64,000 bases of DNA, taken from the NCBI GenBank assembly GCA_963793845.1, contig CAWCBG010000012.1, positions 1 through 64,000 of the forward strand, in the 5' to 3' direction. Of this stretch, positions 41,728 to 51,257 are shown piece after piece. The DNA is from CAWCBG01 sp963793845 (GTDB lineage: Bacteria; Acidobacteriota; Terriglobia; Terriglobales; Acidobacteriaceae). The notes under the pieces were generated by a model that was not told the origin of the DNA, did not search any database, and saw only the letters and a list, made by a program, of their open reading frames with translations. The stretch's first letter is position 1. The number at the start of each line of letters is the position of its first letter. Made by a program: the position numbers and the translations under genes.

Positions 41728-43518
41728 TTACGAGGCCACGTCGTACCGCCGGGGGCGTGGCTTGATCAGCGACGTATCCACCGGCTCAAACTCAAAGCGC
41801 GGCTCATCCGCATCGGCGGCAAAGTAGGCTTTCGTCGTCTTCAACCAGTTAGCATCGTCGCGCTCCGGGAAGTCCGGCTTGTAATGTGCGCCTCGCGATT
41901 CGTCGCGCATACCGGCTCCCTGGGTGATGACCCTCGCCAGTTGCAACATGTTATAAAGCTGCCGCGCAAACACAAACGACGTGTTGGCCCACTGCGATTT
42001 GTCGCTCAGGTTGATGTGCTGATACCGCTCCAGGAACTCCACCAGCTTGGCGTCCGTGTCCTGAATATTCTTGTTGTAGCGGATGACGGTGACGTTCTTG
42101 GTCATCAGGTCGCCCAGTTCACGCCACAACATAAACGGATTCTCGGTACCATCGCTCTTCATCAGGCGCGAGTTGATCTCTTGCTGGCGCTTGCGCTCGG
42201 CATCGAACGCCCCGTTACCGGCGGCGGCTGCTGACTTCATCAAGTTGCGGCCGTAATTCACCGCGTCCGGACCGGCGATAAACCCGCCGTAGATGCAGGA
42301 CATCAGCGAATTCGCGCCCAGGCGGTTGGCGCCGTGAATGGAGTAATCGGCTTCGCCGCAAGCATAAAGTCCGGTGATATTCGTGCGTTGTTCGAAGTCC
42401 ACCCACAAGCCGCCCATGGTGTAGTGAACCCCGGGGAAGATCTTCATGGGCACGTCACGGGGATCGTCGCCGACGAATTTCTCGTAGATCTCCAGGATGC
42501 CCTCGAGTTTGCGGTCGAGGGTGGCGCGATCGATATGCGTCAGGTCGAGGTAGACCATCGGCTGACCTTCGACGCCGAGGTGATGCTCGTACACGACCTT
42601 ATGGATAGCGCGGGTTGCGATGTCGCGCGGCACCAGGTTGCCATACTTCGGATACCACTCTTCCAGGAAGTACCAGCGCTCGCTTTCGGGAATGCTCCTG
42701 GCCTCGCGCTTGTCGCCCGCCTGCTTCGGAACCCAGACCCGGCCGCCCTCGCCGCGGGCCGACTCCGACATCAGGCGCAGCTTGTCTTCGCCCGGAATGC
42801 AGGTTGGATGCACCTGGATGAATTCACCGTTGGCATAGTATGCGCCCTGCTGGTAGAGCGCCGATTGCGCCGATCCGGTACAGACCACCGAATTGGTGGA
42901 CTTGCCGAAGATCGCTCCCACGCCGCCGGTTGCTATGATGACCGCTTCCGCCGGGAAGGTATGTACTTCCATCGAGCGCAGGTCCATGGCGCAGATGCCG
43001 CGGCAAACGCGCTGGCCATCGATCACTGCCGAGAGGAACTCCCACGCTTCAAACTTGGTGACCTTACCTTCTGCTTCGTAGCGACGCACCTGCTCATCCA
43101 GTGCGTACAGCAGTTGCTGGCCGGTGGTGGCCCCAGCAAAGGCAGTGCGGTTGTAGAGCGTGCCTCCGAAACGCCGGAAGTCCAGCAGGCCTTCGGGAGT
43201 GCGATTGAAGGGAACGCCCATGCGGTCGAGCAGGTCGATGATGCCCGGCGCCATCTCGCACATAAGCTTGGCTGGAGGCTGGTTCGCCAGGAAGTCGCCA
43301 CCGTAGATGGTGTCGTCGAAGTGCTGCCAGGTCGAGTCGCCCTCGCCTTTCAGATTCTTGGCAGCATTGATGCCGCCCTGCGCGCACACCGAGTGAGACC
43401 GCTTGACCGGGACGATGGAGAAGAGGTCGACATGACCTCCCATCTCGGCAATCTTGATGGCGGCGGAAAGTCCTGCCAGTCCGCCGCCCACAACAATGAT
43501 CTTAGGATTAGCTGCCAT
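41728..43518 (-). CDS. sdhA: Succinate dehydrogenase / fumarate reductase flavoprotein subunit
   Basis: The 596-residue protein has the FAD dinucleotide fold IIVVGGGLAGLSAAIKIAE, the flavin-attachment region KRSHSVCAQGGINAAK, the YTMGGLWVDFEQRTNITGLYACGEAD segment and HGANRLGANSLMSCIYGG. It oxidises succinate to fumarate (or the reverse) and passes electrons to SdhB. Length and order fit B-type enzymes such as those of Bacillus and epsilonproteobacteria. Confidence 0.95.
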   Translation of the reverse strand: MAANPKIIVVGGGLAGLSAAIKIAEMGGHVDLFSIVPVKRSHSVCAQGGINAAKNLKGEGDSTWQHFDDTIYGGDFLANQPPAKLMCEMAPGIIDLLDRMGVPFNRTPEGLLDFRRFGGTLYNRTAFAGATTGQQLLYALDEQVRRYEAEGKVTKFEAWEFLSAVIDGQRVCRGICAMDLRSMEVHTFPAEAVIIATGGVGAIFGKSTNSVVCTGSAQSALYQQGAYYANGEFIQVHPTCIPGEDKLRLMSESARGEGGRVWVPKQAGDKREARSIPESERWYFLEEWYPKYGNLVPRDIATRAIHKVVYEHHLGVEGQPMVYLDLTHIDRATLDRKLEGILEIYEKFVGDDPRDVPMKIFPGVHYTMGGLWVDFEQRTNITGLYACGEADYSIHGANRLGANSLMSCIYGGFIAGPDAVNYGRNLMKSAAAAGNGAFDAERKRQQEINSRLMKSDGTENPFMLWRELGDLMTKNVTVIRYNKNIQDTDAKLVEFLERYQHINLSDKSQWANTSFVFARQLYNMLQLARVITQGAGMRDESRGAHYKPDFPERDDANWLKTTKAYFAADADEPRFEFEPVDTSLIKPRPRRYDVAS

Positions 43519-43566
43519 GATGATCTTTATGCCAAACCATATAAGTACGGCCGAAGCCGCTGAAAA

Positions 43567-44328
43567 CTATCGCAACAACGTGCTCTCCACCGGATTGCTT
43601 TCGCCAGGGTGAGGCACCTGATCGGCGGGCGTAGAGATGAATGCCTTGATCGTCCACAAGCCGATGGCAATCAGGAGGATCGCCAGTCCGGTGCACACAT
43701 AGCCAAACTTCTTACGGGCATTGTCGCCGACCGTGATGCCCCACTTGGCCGTGAACAGCCATAGCCCATAAGAGAAGTGCCAGGATGCTGCCGTAATGCC
43801 GATGACGTAAGCCGCTACCGCCCAGGGATTCTGGAACTCGTTCCACACCTTCCAGAAGGCATTCCCATAGCCGCCGTTCATCAGGTGAACGCCAGTGAAT
43901 CGCATGTAATAGGTGTGATAGACGATGTACACGAACACGATCAAGCCGGTCCAGCGCTGCGAGGTATAAAGCCAGTTGCCGGTCCAGGGATACTCGCCGA
44001 CATTCGACTCGCCGCGATACCAGATGTAAAAGCCGTAGAACGCGTGATACAGGATGGGTATAAAGATGAACACCCATTCCAGTACCTGTACGAACGGCAG
44101 ACCGGTCAGGAACTTTACCTGGTCGTTGTAAGCCAGCGCACCCTTGGCGGCCTCTGAGTTGGAGATAAAGTGTTCCAGCAAAAATGCGCCGATAGGAACG
44201 ATGCCGGTTAAAGAATGCAGTCTGCGCAGAAGGAACGAATTGCCCTGCCCGGCCCGCAGGGACTTGACCCCGGGAGCGATGCGGGAGGAAGAGTTCTGGG
44301 TCTCGAGAGTATTGGCCGATGAAGCCAC
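43567..44328 (-). CDS. sdhC: Succinate dehydrogenase cytochrome b558 subunit
   Basis: The GTG at 44328 is chosen because AAGGAG lies 8 bases upstream; the longer ORF to 44592 has no membrane or family features there. The 253-residue protein has five membrane helices with conserved histidines (LLEHFISN, LYHAFYGFYIW, YHTYYMRFTGVH, SWHFSYGLW) that ligate two haems b. It anchors SdhA and SdhB and exchanges electrons with menaquinone. It is the first gene of the operon. Confidence 0.92.
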   Translation of the reverse strand: MASSANTLETQNSSSRIAPGVKSLRAGQGNSFLLRRLHSLTGIVPIGAFLLEHFISNSEAAKGALAYNDQVKFLTGLPFVQVLEWVFIFIPILYHAFYGFYIWYRGESNVGEYPWTGNWLYTSQRWTGLIVFVYIVYHTYYMRFTGVHLMNGGYGNAFWKVWNEFQNPWAVAAYVIGITAASWHFSYGLWLFTAKWGITVGDNARKKFGYVCTGLAILLIAIGLWTIKAFISTPADQVPHPGESNPVESTLLR

Positions 44329-44549
44329 GACGCCGACTCCTTGTGATTCGCGGAGTGAGGACGCGAACCTTGCATTATCAATTTCGCTAACTGCGCAAGT
44401 CAAGAAAACTGCTGGGCCCGGTTTGAGCTCAGCGGAACCGCAAACCCGCTGATGGGCCAGCGCTTGAATGAGTTTCAGAATAGCGGGAGCCTGTGCCGGA
44501 GGCTTGTGACATGCGTCACTTTGCCCTATGACATTGTGCAGGCCAGCCA

Positions 44550-45194
44550 CTAGGCTGTGTGCGGATGCAGTTCCTCCAGCTGGTCGGCCCACTCTAGAAA
44601 GGCGCGGAAGGCCGCGCCGCGATGGCTGTACTTGGCCTTCTCTTCCGCCGTCAGTTCGGCAAACGTCTTCTCGATCTGAGGGAAGAAGAACAGGGGATCG
44701 TAGCCGAACCCGTTCGAGCCGCGCGCGTGATGCAGGATCACGCCCTCCGCCTTGCCGGTAAATGTGGCCAGCGAATGGCCGTTACGCCCCACCGCAATCA
44801 CGCAGACGAAGCGCCCAGTGCGGAACTCGTCGGGCACATCGTGCATCTCGCGCAACAATCGAGCGTTGTTGGCCTCATCGTCGGAGTTTCCCGCGTCTTC
44901 CGGAGCATTGTGCTCGTCCGCTGCAAACCGAGCAGATCGAACGCCCGGAAGGCATCCTAAAGCATCGACCTCCAGCCCTGAGTCGTCGGCGATCACCAGG
45001 TCACCTGGCGCGAAGTGGCTGTAGTGCTCGGCCTTCTTGATGGCATTGGCTTCGAAGGTCGCGCCGTCTTCGACGACGGTCGGCAGGTTCGTGAGATCGG
45101 CCAGGCTTTCGATTTCGATGCCGTGCGCTGCCGCTGCTCCAATCAGGTCGCGGATTTTGCCCGGATTCGACGTGGCCACCAGCACTCGTTTCAT
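44550..45194 (-). CDS. rdgB: XTP/dITP diphosphatase (RdgB/HAM1)
   Basis: The 214-residue protein has the family start RVLVATSNPGKIRDL, VEDGATFEANAIKKAEHYS, VIADDSGLEVDAL and GSNGFGYDPLFFFP, with the C-terminal SHRGAAFRAF. It hydrolyses non-canonical purine nucleoside triphosphates to monophosphates, keeping ITP and XTP out of DNA. Confidence 0.95.
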   Translation of the reverse strand: MKRVLVATSNPGKIRDLIGAAAAHGIEIESLADLTNLPTVVEDGATFEANAIKKAEHYSHFAPGDLVIADDSGLEVDALGCLPGVRSARFAADEHNAPEDAGNSDDEANNARLLREMHDVPDEFRTGRFVCVIAVGRNGHSLATFTGKAEGVILHHARGSNGFGYDPLFFFPQIEKTFAELTAEEKAKYSHRGAAFRAFLEWADQLEELHPHTA

Positions 45195-45272
45195 GCCTGC
45201 CCTCCCACTTTCAAACTATCAGAAGCCGGTCGATGAGCGCAGAAAGCGTGGTACTGTAGCACAACCCCAGGT

Positions 45273-46740
45273 ATGGCAACCAACTTAAGTCCGCAGATTT
45301 CATCCGCCGGCCACACGCCTGCGCCGCAGAGCCACGCCGACGTTGTCGCCAACGAGCGTGGCCTGTCGCGCGAACTGAGCGAGCGTCAGGTCGCCATGAT
45401 GGCGATCGGCAGTGCCATTGGTACGGGCTTGTTTCTCGGCAGCGCTCTGGCGGTGCGCATGGCCGGACCAGGCGTGATCCTCAGCTACATCTTCGCGGCC
45501 GTGATCGCGCTGCTGCTGATGGGCTGCCTCTCGGAGATGGCGGTTGCCCACCCCACAGCCGGTTCCTTCGGCGTCTACGCCGAGCTCTACCTCTCGCGCT
45601 GGGCCGGCTTCGCTATTCGCTACACCTATTGGGCGGCGCAGTCGATCGCTGTCGGCGGGGAAGCGGTCGCTGCGGCAATCTACACGCAGTGGTGGTTCCC
45701 GAATACATCCCGCGTGGGCGTGGGTGATCTTCTATGCCGCGATTGTGATCTTCGTGAATGCGCGCAGCGTCGGCACCTTCGGCGAATTCGAGTACTGGTT
45801 CTCGATGATCAAAGTGAGCGCCATCATCGTCTTCATCATTCTCGGAGTCGCGATTCTCGCCGGCGTGCATCAGGACCGCCCGATTGGCCTCGAGAACTTC
45901 CGCGCCCATGGCGGCTTCCTGCCGATGGGCTGGATGGGCGTGTGGCTCGCGCTCGCCTTCGTCGTCTTCAGCTTCATGGGCTCGGAAGTCGTGGCCGTTA
46001 CCGCCGGAGAAGCGAAAGACCCTTCGCGCACCGTGCCGCGTGCCATGCGTACCATGCTGGCGCGGCTGGCCATCTTCTATATCGGAGCCATCGCCATCCT
46101 CGTCGGCGTCATTCCGTGGACGCAGATTCAGCCGGGACACAACATCACCGTCAGTCCCTTTGTGCAGGTCTTCGCCGTGATGCACATTCCCGCCGCGGCC
46201 CACGTCATCAACTTCGTAGTGCTGACCGCGGCGCTCTCCAGCATGAACTGCAACCTGTACCTCGGCACTCGCATGGTGTTCTCGTTAGCGCGCTCGGGAT
46301 ACGCACCGGCGTCGCTTGGCCATCTGTCAGAGCGGGGCACGCCGATGGGCGCGTTGTGGTTCTCCGCCGCAGGATTAGGTGTAGCTATCCTGATGGCCGT
46401 TCTGTTTCCCGCAACGGCTTTCGTGTACATGTTCGGGGTGTCATTGTTTGGCGGACTCTTCGCGTGGCTGCTGATCTTTATCAGCCACATCGGCTTTCGC
46501 CGCCAATGGCGCGAACGCGGGCAGCGGCTGCCTTTCCGGATGTTGCCGCTGTTTCCGCTTACGACCATCGCAGGTGGCGCGGCCGTGCTGGCCATCCTGC
46601 TTTCGACATGGTGGGTTCCCGGCATGCGCATTGCGCTGGAGGCCGGCGTTCCGTGGATTCTTCTGGTGACACTCTTCTACTTCAGCTGGGCCCGACATCA
46701 CCGGGCGCGCATTGAGTCGCGCTCCGAGAAGATTCGCTGA
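45273..46740 (+). pseudogene. APC-family amino-acid permease, frameshifted
   Basis: The first frame (from 45273) encodes the permease N-terminus with LSERQVAMMAIGSAIGTGLFLGSALAVRMAGPGVILSY and helices to TQWWFPNT. From about 45710 the homologous sequence moves to the next frame (PAWAWVIFYAAIVIFVNARS...), which ends at 46740 after about nine more helices. One apparent extra base near 45708 (ACATCCCGCG where ACACCCGCG would keep frame) accounts for it. The full protein would be about 488 residues, similar to AnsP/GabP-type amino-acid/proton symporters. The gene may be truly broken or the base an error. Confidence 0.85.
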
Positions 46741-47333
46741 CAGTAAGAGCGGATTTACCACAGAGACACGGAGTAATTCTGTCGAAATGAGAAAACAGCC
46801 GACTTTTTTCTTACTTCAAAAGACTTCTCCGTGCCTCTGTGTCTCTGTGGTGAATAAAGAACAGGCTCTACTTCATCGCTCCTTTTCGCCATTGTGAAGA
46901 AGTGTAAAATCCCCTCGCGGCGACGAACTTTTTTGCCCCTCATCCGTCTATACCAGTAACCCAAATCCAAGGTGGGCGCCGCAACCCCAACAGCAACCCC
47001 AGAAGGGCGCCCACCGCCCCTCGAAGTTCAGCTCTTAGCTTTCAGCTTTCAGTCGTCCGCTCTGCGCAGTCAACGCTCAGCTGTTAGCTCTCAGCGCGAC
47101 TTCCGACTTCGTCATTCCGACCGAGGGCTTCAGCCCGCGCGGAGGAACCTGCTGTTTCTCGACATCAGCACACTCCCGGCAAACAGCAGGTTCCTCCACT
47201 GCGCTACGCTCCGGTCGGAATGACGACACAGAGGCGGAATCGCGAAAGGTGGTTAGCATCTCACCCGAAGGTTCCCTGCATCCGCGCTAAAATTTCCCCT
47301 CATCCGCGCTAAAATAGAGACAGAGCGGTTACC
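46741..47333. other. Repeat-rich intergenic region
   Basis: No gene is supported. It contains an inverted pair of CACAGAGACACGGAG-type sequence (46755-46773 and 46827-46854) and an inverted pair of the GTCATTCCGACCG repeat (about 47112-47224). A 15-bp direct repeat (47279-47293 and 47301-47315, CATCCGCGCTAAAAT) lies just before the radical SAM gene; the TAAAAT of the second copy could be a -10 element. Confidence 0.75.
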
Positions 47334-48425
47334 ATGCAGTTAACAGTTTTACAGCCGCAAGTTCACGAGGCGCGCTGGTACGAGACGATGTCCGACGGCC
47401 GTCTCCATTGCTACCTCTGTCCGCGCCACTGCCACATCGGAGAAGGCCAGCACGGCTTCTGCTATATCCGCAAGAACGAAGCCGGACGCCTGATTCAGCT
47501 GGGTTACGGCCGGCCTGCCGCCGTCGCCATGGACCCGGTCGAGAAGAAGCCGCTCAATCATTTCTTTCCCGGAACCAAGATCCTCTCGATGGGCACCGCC
47601 GGATGCAACATGGGCTGCTTCTTCTGCCAGAACTGGGACATCTCCAAGGCCAAGTCCGACCAGGTGAACTCCGCGTCGCTCAGTCCCACCGACGTCGTCG
47701 AGCTCGCGCTGGAGCATCGCGCCCCGCATCTCGCCTTCACCTACAACGAGCCGACCATCTGGGCCGAGTACGTCATCGACATCGCGCGCGAGGCGCACGC
47801 CGCAGGACTCAACACAGTGATGGTGTCGAATGGCTACATCACGCGCGAAGCCTTCTTCGACGTCTACCGCTACATCGACGCCGCCAACATCGATCTTAAG
47901 GCCTTCACCGAAGACTTCTACGGCAAGATCACGCTCACGCATTTGCAGCCGGTGCTCGACACGCTGAAGTGGCTGCGTCACGAGACCGGCGTGTGGTTCG
48001 AGATCACGAACCTCATCATTCCCACGCTCAACGACGGCGACTCCGAATTCAAAGAGCTATGCGGATGGGTACTGGAGAACCTCGGTGACGATGTGCCGCT
48101 GCACTTCACCGCGTTTCATCCGGACTTCAAGCTGCAGGACAAGCCTCCCACACCACCGGAAACGCTGCACCGCGCCCGCCGCATCGCCCGCGAGATGGGC
48201 CTGAAGTACGTTTACGAGGGCAATATCTTCTCCGACGGCGGCAACACCATCTGTCCGGGATGCAAGCAGGTGGTCATCACCCGCTCGTGGCATTCGGTGA
48301 TGGCGAACCGGCTGAAGAAGGGATGCTGTGCCAACTGCGGTACACGCATTCCCGGCGTCTTCACCCGCGCGGAGGCCGAGAAGCGGCGCGAGTGGACTAC
48401 CGCGCTGGCGCCGCCGCTCGGTTGA
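47334..48425 (+). CDS. amrS: AmmeMemoRadiSam-system radical SAM enzyme
   Basis: The 363-residue protein resembles pyruvate-formate-lyase activases. A Cys-rich N-terminal segment (CYLCPRHCHIGEGQHGFC) precedes the radical SAM motif CNMGCFFCQNWD, TYNEPTIWAEY and the barrel. The C-terminus has paired zinc-like motifs CPGCKQ and CCANCGTRIPG. This is the AmrS type normally linked to AMMECR1 and Memo proteins; neither partner is in the window. The natural substrate is unknown. Confidence 0.88.
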   Translation: MQLTVLQPQVHEARWYETMSDGRLHCYLCPRHCHIGEGQHGFCYIRKNEAGRLIQLGYGRPAAVAMDPVEKKPLNHFFPGTKILSMGTAGCNMGCFFCQNWDISKAKSDQVNSASLSPTDVVELALEHRAPHLAFTYNEPTIWAEYVIDIAREAHAAGLNTVMVSNGYITREAFFDVYRYIDAANIDLKAFTEDFYGKITLTHLQPVLDTLKWLRHETGVWFEITNLIIPTLNDGDSEFKELCGWVLENLGDDVPLHFTAFHPDFKLQDKPPTPPETLHRARRIAREMGLKYVYEGNIFSDGGNTICPGCKQVVITRSWHSVMANRLKKGCCANCGTRIPGVFTRAEAEKRREWTTALAPPLG

Positions 48426-48469
48426 AGGGCGCGAGCCTATCTGCTCGGTGCCGAATACTGAGATTGCCG

Positions 48470-48606
48470 TCATTCCGACCAAGGGCTTCAGCCCGCGTGG
48501 AGGGCCTGCCCTGAGCGCAGTCGAAGGGAACCTGTTGACCGTCCCGATCGCTGCAATGCAAACAAAGAGCAGGTTCCTCCACTCCGCTGCGCTCCGGTCG
48601 GAATGA
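48470..48606. repeat. Inverted pair of the GTCATTCCGACC repeat
   Basis: GTCATTCCGACCAAGGGCTTCAGC at the left end and the reverse complement (CTCCGGTCGGAATGAC) at the right bracket a segment with GCAGGTTCCTCCACT. The gap 48426-48708 holds nothing else that I recognise. Confidence 0.75.
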
Positions 48607-48708
48607 CGGACCCAGTGGGCGGAGGATTGAGCCACAGGCGGAGGCTCCGAGCGGAGAGCCTGCCCTGAGCACGGTCGAAGGGGACCCCCAATTTGACCGA
48701 TGTGCTAA

Positions 48709-49602
48709 CTACTCCCCGCTTGCCGCCGCTTCTCCGGAGGCCTTCGCCACCAATCGCATATGAACCAGAATGGTCAGATGGTTTCCGCTGACGGCATTGA
48801 AATTCGACGGGGAACCAGAATAGTCCTCTCCGAGCTGGGTCGGTGCCGGGGGAAGCCCGGAAGCTTCCATAAACATTCCCGTACAGCGGAAGCCGCGATA
48901 ATCTTCACTCACGCCGGTAGGGGCTTGGCACTTCTCATCCTCAACCACGGGCGGCCAGTAAGCAGCGACGACCGCCATCAACAGCTGGGGGAAGCCCTCG
49001 CGGTTCAGGCTGGTTGATGCCGTCGTCCGGATCGCGCCGTCTTTCTGCCCGCTGTCATCGGCGGCTGGCGGGTCGAAAACGAAAGTGGCTTCGCGCGAAA
49101 CCCGGTGAATCATCGGAGGCCCGTACACCGGCCCCGAATATCCTTCTCCCGGAGTGACTTCGACGTTGCGGTCCACGCGAGTCAGGATCAGATCGCCGGT
49201 CGTCTGCACCTTGCCGTCTGGCATCCGCTGGACCGTCTTGGAATGGAAGCACACCAGCGTCTGGTTGGACTGGTTCATCAGCCATTGGTCCAGGAATTTT
49301 CCTTCTTCTGTGATCGTCGGGGCCATCCCGGTCGCCGGGAAGAACCTGAAAACGATGTTGGACTTGGTGGGATCGCCATCGTCGATTTTCAGAGTGCCGT
49401 TCATCCTTCCGAACCCGAGCGTAAAGTCGGTTTTAGTTTTCCCGTAATTCGTTGTACCGTCGGTGACCAGCTGCGCCGTGGAATGGTGGGGATCCACCTG
49501 CCAGGATCCAGCCAGGGAAGCCGGCTTTGTGGAACCACCCAGGCCGAGAACACCAAGAACAACGATTACCGCGACTGCGAATACAGCGATGTGCTTAAGC
49601 AT
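48709..49602 (-). CDS. YceI-like secreted protein
   Basis: The start at 49602 has GGAGGGGAGAAC before it and a signal peptide (MLKHIAVFAVAVIVVLGVLGLGG). The mature part begins GSWQVDPHHSTAQLVTD and contains FTLGFGRMNGTLKIDDGDPTKSNIVF, as in YceI lipocalin-like proteins that bind isoprenoid or fatty lipids. At 297 residues it is longer than typical YceI (about 190), with an extra C-terminal region containing two cysteines. Function is unproven. Confidence 0.75.
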   Translation of the reverse strand: MLKHIAVFAVAVIVVLGVLGLGGSTKPASLAGSWQVDPHHSTAQLVTDGTTNYGKTKTDFTLGFGRMNGTLKIDDGDPTKSNIVFRFFPATGMAPTITEEGKFLDQWLMNQSNQTLVCFHSKTVQRMPDGKVQTTGDLILTRVDRNVEVTPGEGYSGPVYGPPMIHRVSREATFVFDPPAADDSGQKDGAIRTTASTSLNREGFPQLLMAVVAAYWPPVVEDEKCQAPTGVSEDYRGFRCTGMFMEASGLPPAPTQLGEDYSGSPSNFNAVSGNHLTILVHMRLVAKASGEAAASGE

Positions 49603-50145
49603 GTTCTCCCCTCCTCCGAGAGATTTTGTCGGATTGATGCGGGCCGCTTCAAAAAGCTTCTTTAAAAGATTGGTTGCTGTCATCCCGACCGAACGGGCGT
49701 CCGCCACCTACTCAAATCGCCGTCATTCCGACCGTAGCGAAGCGGAGTGGAGGAACCTGCTTTTTGCCAGCAGCGGCACAAGTGCGAAGGAAAAGCAGGA
49801 TCCCTTCGACTGCGCTCAGGCCAGGCTTTTCTGAGGGGCTTTAGATGTCGTATCCCAACTTTGTTGCCGCTACGCGGCTCTGACATTCTTCCGACTTTTA
49901 CCCCGGTCTTACGACCGGGGCTAACTGCAATTCCGCCGCTGCGCGTCTGTTTTTTCAGAGATCAAGGATCTTACTCCGCCGCCGATTCTCATTTACGGTT
50001 GTGACACAGGCGCTTTAGCCGGGGGTTTTGGACCCAAAGCCTGTTCAGTGCTTCCTTAGGTCTTGACTAGTGCCCTCCCTTCAAGAACTGCTCGACGCAC
50101 CACCATGCGGAAGTGGGTTACGATATCTGGCGGAGACTTAGGACC
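49603..50145. other. Intergenic region with dispersed-repeat fragments
   Basis: It contains a GTCATTCCGACCG / GGAGGAACCTGCTTTTT copy (about 49723-49765), followed by a degenerate right half with GCAGGATCCCTTCGACTGCGCTC (49794-49817). I see no gene, apart from the upstream part of the DinB ORF, which I do not regard as coding. Confidence 0.65.
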
Positions 50146-50706
50146 ATGACAGACCTCCGTTACCCTATCGGCAAGTTTGAATGGATCCCGGCAGACGATG
50201 CGGAGCAGATGGCGAATCGCCGGGCCCAATCCATCGACGTGCTCGCCAAACTGCCCGCCAGCATGCGCGCCGCCGTGCACGGCCTTACCGCTTCGCAGCT
50301 CGACACTCCGTATCGTCCTGATGGTTGGACGGTGCGCCAGGTCGTACACCACGTGCCCGATAGCCATATGAATGCCTACATCCGTTTCAAGCTGGCACTC
50401 ACAGAAGATCAGCCGCCCATCAAACCTTATGCCGAAGCCCTTTGGGCGAAATTGCCCGATACGCAGAACACGCCGATTGACGTTTCGTTGCAACTGCTGG
50501 CGGCCTTGCATGCCCGCTGGGTGGACCTGCTGCGCGCCATGCAGCCCGCCGAATTCGCGCGAACCTTGATGCACCCCGAACAAGGGGTGGTCAGCCTTGA
50601 CCGCATGCTGGCCCTGTACGCCTGGCATTCCGCTCACCACAACGCTCACATCACCGGATTACGGGAGCGCATGGGCTGGAAGCTGTCGGCTGCGGCGGCA
50701 AACTAA
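50146..50706 (+). CDS. DinB/YfiT-family metal-dependent transferase
   Basis: The 186-residue protein (start 50146, MTDLRYPIGKFEW) has a four-helix DinB_2 fold with His ligands in RQVVHHVPDSHMNAYIRFK and AWHSAHHNAHI. It matches the YfiT putative bacillithiol/thiol S-transferase group. Whether this organism makes bacillithiol cannot be seen here. Confidence 0.85.
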   Translation: MTDLRYPIGKFEWIPADDAEQMANRRAQSIDVLAKLPASMRAAVHGLTASQLDTPYRPDGWTVRQVVHHVPDSHMNAYIRFKLALTEDQPPIKPYAEALWAKLPDTQNTPIDVSLQLLAALHARWVDLLRAMQPAEFARTLMHPEQGVVSLDRMLALYAWHSAHHNAHITGLRERMGWKLSAAAAN

Positions 50707-50798
50707 ATACTTCCCAATCAGAGCTGACGGCCGCTCATTTATCATAGGTGCGTTCGGCGCGGCGTCCCTCTCGACACCGCTGTACCTGCGAGGTGCTC

Positions 50799-51257
50799 AT
50801 GATTCGTTTCAAGCTCAATAATCAGGAACACACTTACGACGGCGATCCCGCTATGCCGTTGCTTTGGTACATCCGCGACATGGCAGGTCTGACTGGAACC
50901 AAGTTTGGTTGCGGCATTGGACTCTGCGGCTCCTGCACAGTGCATAGCGGAGGTCAGGCCATCCGCTCCTGCATCACGCCGATGAGTGGAGTTGCCAACC
51001 AAGAGATCGTCACCATTGAAGCGGTCGCAGTGTCCGGCAAGCTGCATCCCGTGCAACAGGCCTGGATCGAGAACTCGGTGCCGCAATGCGGCTACTGCCA
51101 GCCCGGGCAAATCATGCAGGCGATCGCTCTGCTGAAAGAGAAGCCCAAACCGACCGATGCGGAGATTGACAACGCCATGGGCGGGAACATCTGCCGCTGC
51201 GGAACCTATCAGCGGATTCGCTCCGCTATCAAGCAGGCGGCGGGGGTGACGGCATGA
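50799..51257 (+). CDS. Molybdenum hydroxylase [2Fe-2S] subunit (IorA/CoxS-like)
   Basis: The 152-residue protein starts at 50799 behind GAGG. It has a plant ferredoxin cluster site (KFGCGIGLCGSCTVHSGG) and the second cluster site (CGYCQPGQIMQA, then GGNICRCGTYQRI) of the xanthine dehydrogenase family small subunit. It relays electrons from the molybdenum subunit downstream. Its stop overlaps the next start. Confidence 0.92.
   Translation: MIRFKLNNQEHTYDGDPAMPLLWYIRDMAGLTGTKFGCGIGLCGSCTVHSGGQAIRSCITPMSGVANQEIVTIEAVAVSGKLHPVQQAWIENSVPQCGYCQPGQIMQAIALLKEKPKPTDAEIDNAMGGNICRCGTYQRIRSAIKQAAGVTA

Noticed and set aside
42334..43563. Long plus-strand frame opposite sdhA
   Set aside because: It is the antisense shadow of sdhA; codon pattern and lack of motifs argue against a gene.
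45710..46715. Continuation of the first permease frame to 46715
   Set aside because: After about 45710 this frame is Arg/His-rich nonsense, while the +1 frame carries the permease helices.
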